Of a stretch of 21,818 bases of DNA, positions 21,306 through 21,818 are shown piece by piece. The stretch comes from JABMRP01 sp964444795 (lineage in GTDB: Bacteria > Planctomycetota > Planctomycetia > Pirellulales > Thermoguttaceae), in NCBI GenBank assembly GCA_964444795.1, contig CAYUIQ010000154.1, positions 1 through 21,818 of the forward strand, in the 5' to 3' direction. The notes beneath the pieces were generated by a model. The model was not told the DNA's origin. It saw only the letters and a list, made by a program, of their open reading frames with translations, and ran no database searches. Each line of letters starts with the position of its first letter. Position 1 is the first letter of the stretch. Position numbers and translations under genes: made by a program.

Positions 21306-21818
21306 TTATCCGGAAAGTGTCTGAATCAGGCCGATCAACGGCATGAACAGCGAAATCACGATAAATCCGACAATACCGCCGAGGACGATGATCAACAACG
21401 GTTCCATCAGGCTCATCAGGCTATCGGTCAAGACCGACACCTGCTCGTCGTAGTTGTCGGCCACTTTGTACAACATCACGTCCAATTCGCCGGTCTCCTC
21501 ACCCACGTCGACCATGTTGACCACCATGTCGTCCAGCACCGGCCGGCTCATCCGCGTCATGTAGACCAGGATGCCGACGATTCCGGAGACGAGAAAGACC
21601 ATGCAAAACGGGCTGAAGACCGCCAGGGCCCCCACGGGCCCGAGGAAGAAAAAGAACCAGAAGAATGCCGCCATGGGGTGGAAGCTGGGTACCGAGGCTT
21701 CCTTCAACGGCCCGGCGATCGTCTCGCCCTCGCGAATCGACTCGTAGACTTCCTGGTAGAGATTCTCGAACATGGCGTTGCCCGACGTATCGCGGGTAAT
21801 GGTCAGACCTTCGAGGAT
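21306..21818 (-). CDS. gspF: Type II secretion / type IV pilus platform protein GspF/PilC, C-terminal part
   Basis: Integral inner-membrane platform protein that works with the assembly ATPase. The gene enters from the right edge of the window, so its start is missing; the frame remains open through 21818 (reading ILEGLTITRDTSGNAMFENL). Visible in order: the cytosolic helix REGETIAGPLKEASV, then the conserved MVVNMVDVGEETGELDVMLYKVADNYDEQVSVL, and a last membrane segment MEPLLIIVLGGIVGFIVISL. Unlike textbook GspF, about 50 residues (coded at roughly 21543-21692) with two strongly hydrophobic stretches lie between PLKEASV and DDMVVNM, where F..MV normally follows directly. The gene is first of the operon seen here. 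Its partner ATPase (GspE/PilB) is presumably upstream, outside the window. Confidence 0.88.
   Translation of the reverse strand: MLEGLTITRDTSGNAMFENLYQEVYESIREGETIAGPLKEASVPSFHPMAAFFWFFFFLGPVGALAVFSPFCMVFLVSGIVGILVYMTRMSRPVLDDMVVNMVDVGEETGELDVMLYKVADNYDEQVSVLTDSLMSLMEPLLIIVLGGIVGFIVISLFMPLIGLIQTLSG

Overview
The window looks like a chromosomal segment of a GC-rich planctomycete, probably near the Pirellulales. This is inferred from several signs: a secreted protein with a PEP-CTERM sorting tail, very large type II secretion-like pseudopilins, a RAYT transposase with a DnaA-like tail, and a dispersed palindrome whose translation reads TRSVSE / LADASGY, which I remember as common in planctomycete genomes. 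No 16S or other phylogenetic marker is present, so the assignment is inference.

Layout. 1-2166: the end of a probable RAYT-type repeat, then purA (minus strand, sigma70-like promoter), and divergently a small secreted protein of unknown function. 2202-3255: a compact mobile element with 26-bp perfect terminal inverted repeats around a Y1 (HUH) transposase. 3315-5609: a PEP-CTERM exported protein made of three tandem units of about 237 residues. 5871-10395: a minus-strand TroABCD-type metal (Mn/Zn/Fe) ABC importer operon with a lipoprotein, an ATPase and two permeases. Both permeases carry a C-terminal MntR/DtxR-like winged-helix and metal-binding domain. A long REP-like hairpin lies between the binding-protein and ATPase genes. 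10396-10753: a divergent intergenic region with a good operon promoter on one side and overlapping, mutually exclusive hairpins on the other. 10754-12781 (plus strand): an MTA/SAH-nucleosidase-like phosphorylase and a divergent YchF-like GTPase. 12787-21818 (minus strand): a type II secretion / type IV pilus-like operon read as GspF (cut by the window edge), two GspG-like pseudopilins, a GspH-like protein, a GspI/PilV-like protein and a 1512-residue GspK-like protein.

How the genes work together. In the importer, the lipoprotein captures metal and two different permeases form the channel. Their fused regulator-like domains could let metal status act directly on the transporter, or tether a DNA-binding regulator to the membrane. 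The pseudopilin genes are tightly coupled by 1-4 nt junctions. They look like one assembly: GspF platform, GspG major subunits and an H-I-K tip, with an unusually large K-type tip. The most unusual items are the double permease-regulator fusion, the giant GspK-like protein, the extra hydrophobic insert in GspF, and the palindromic elements. I found no CRISPR array, rRNA, tRNA or phage genes.
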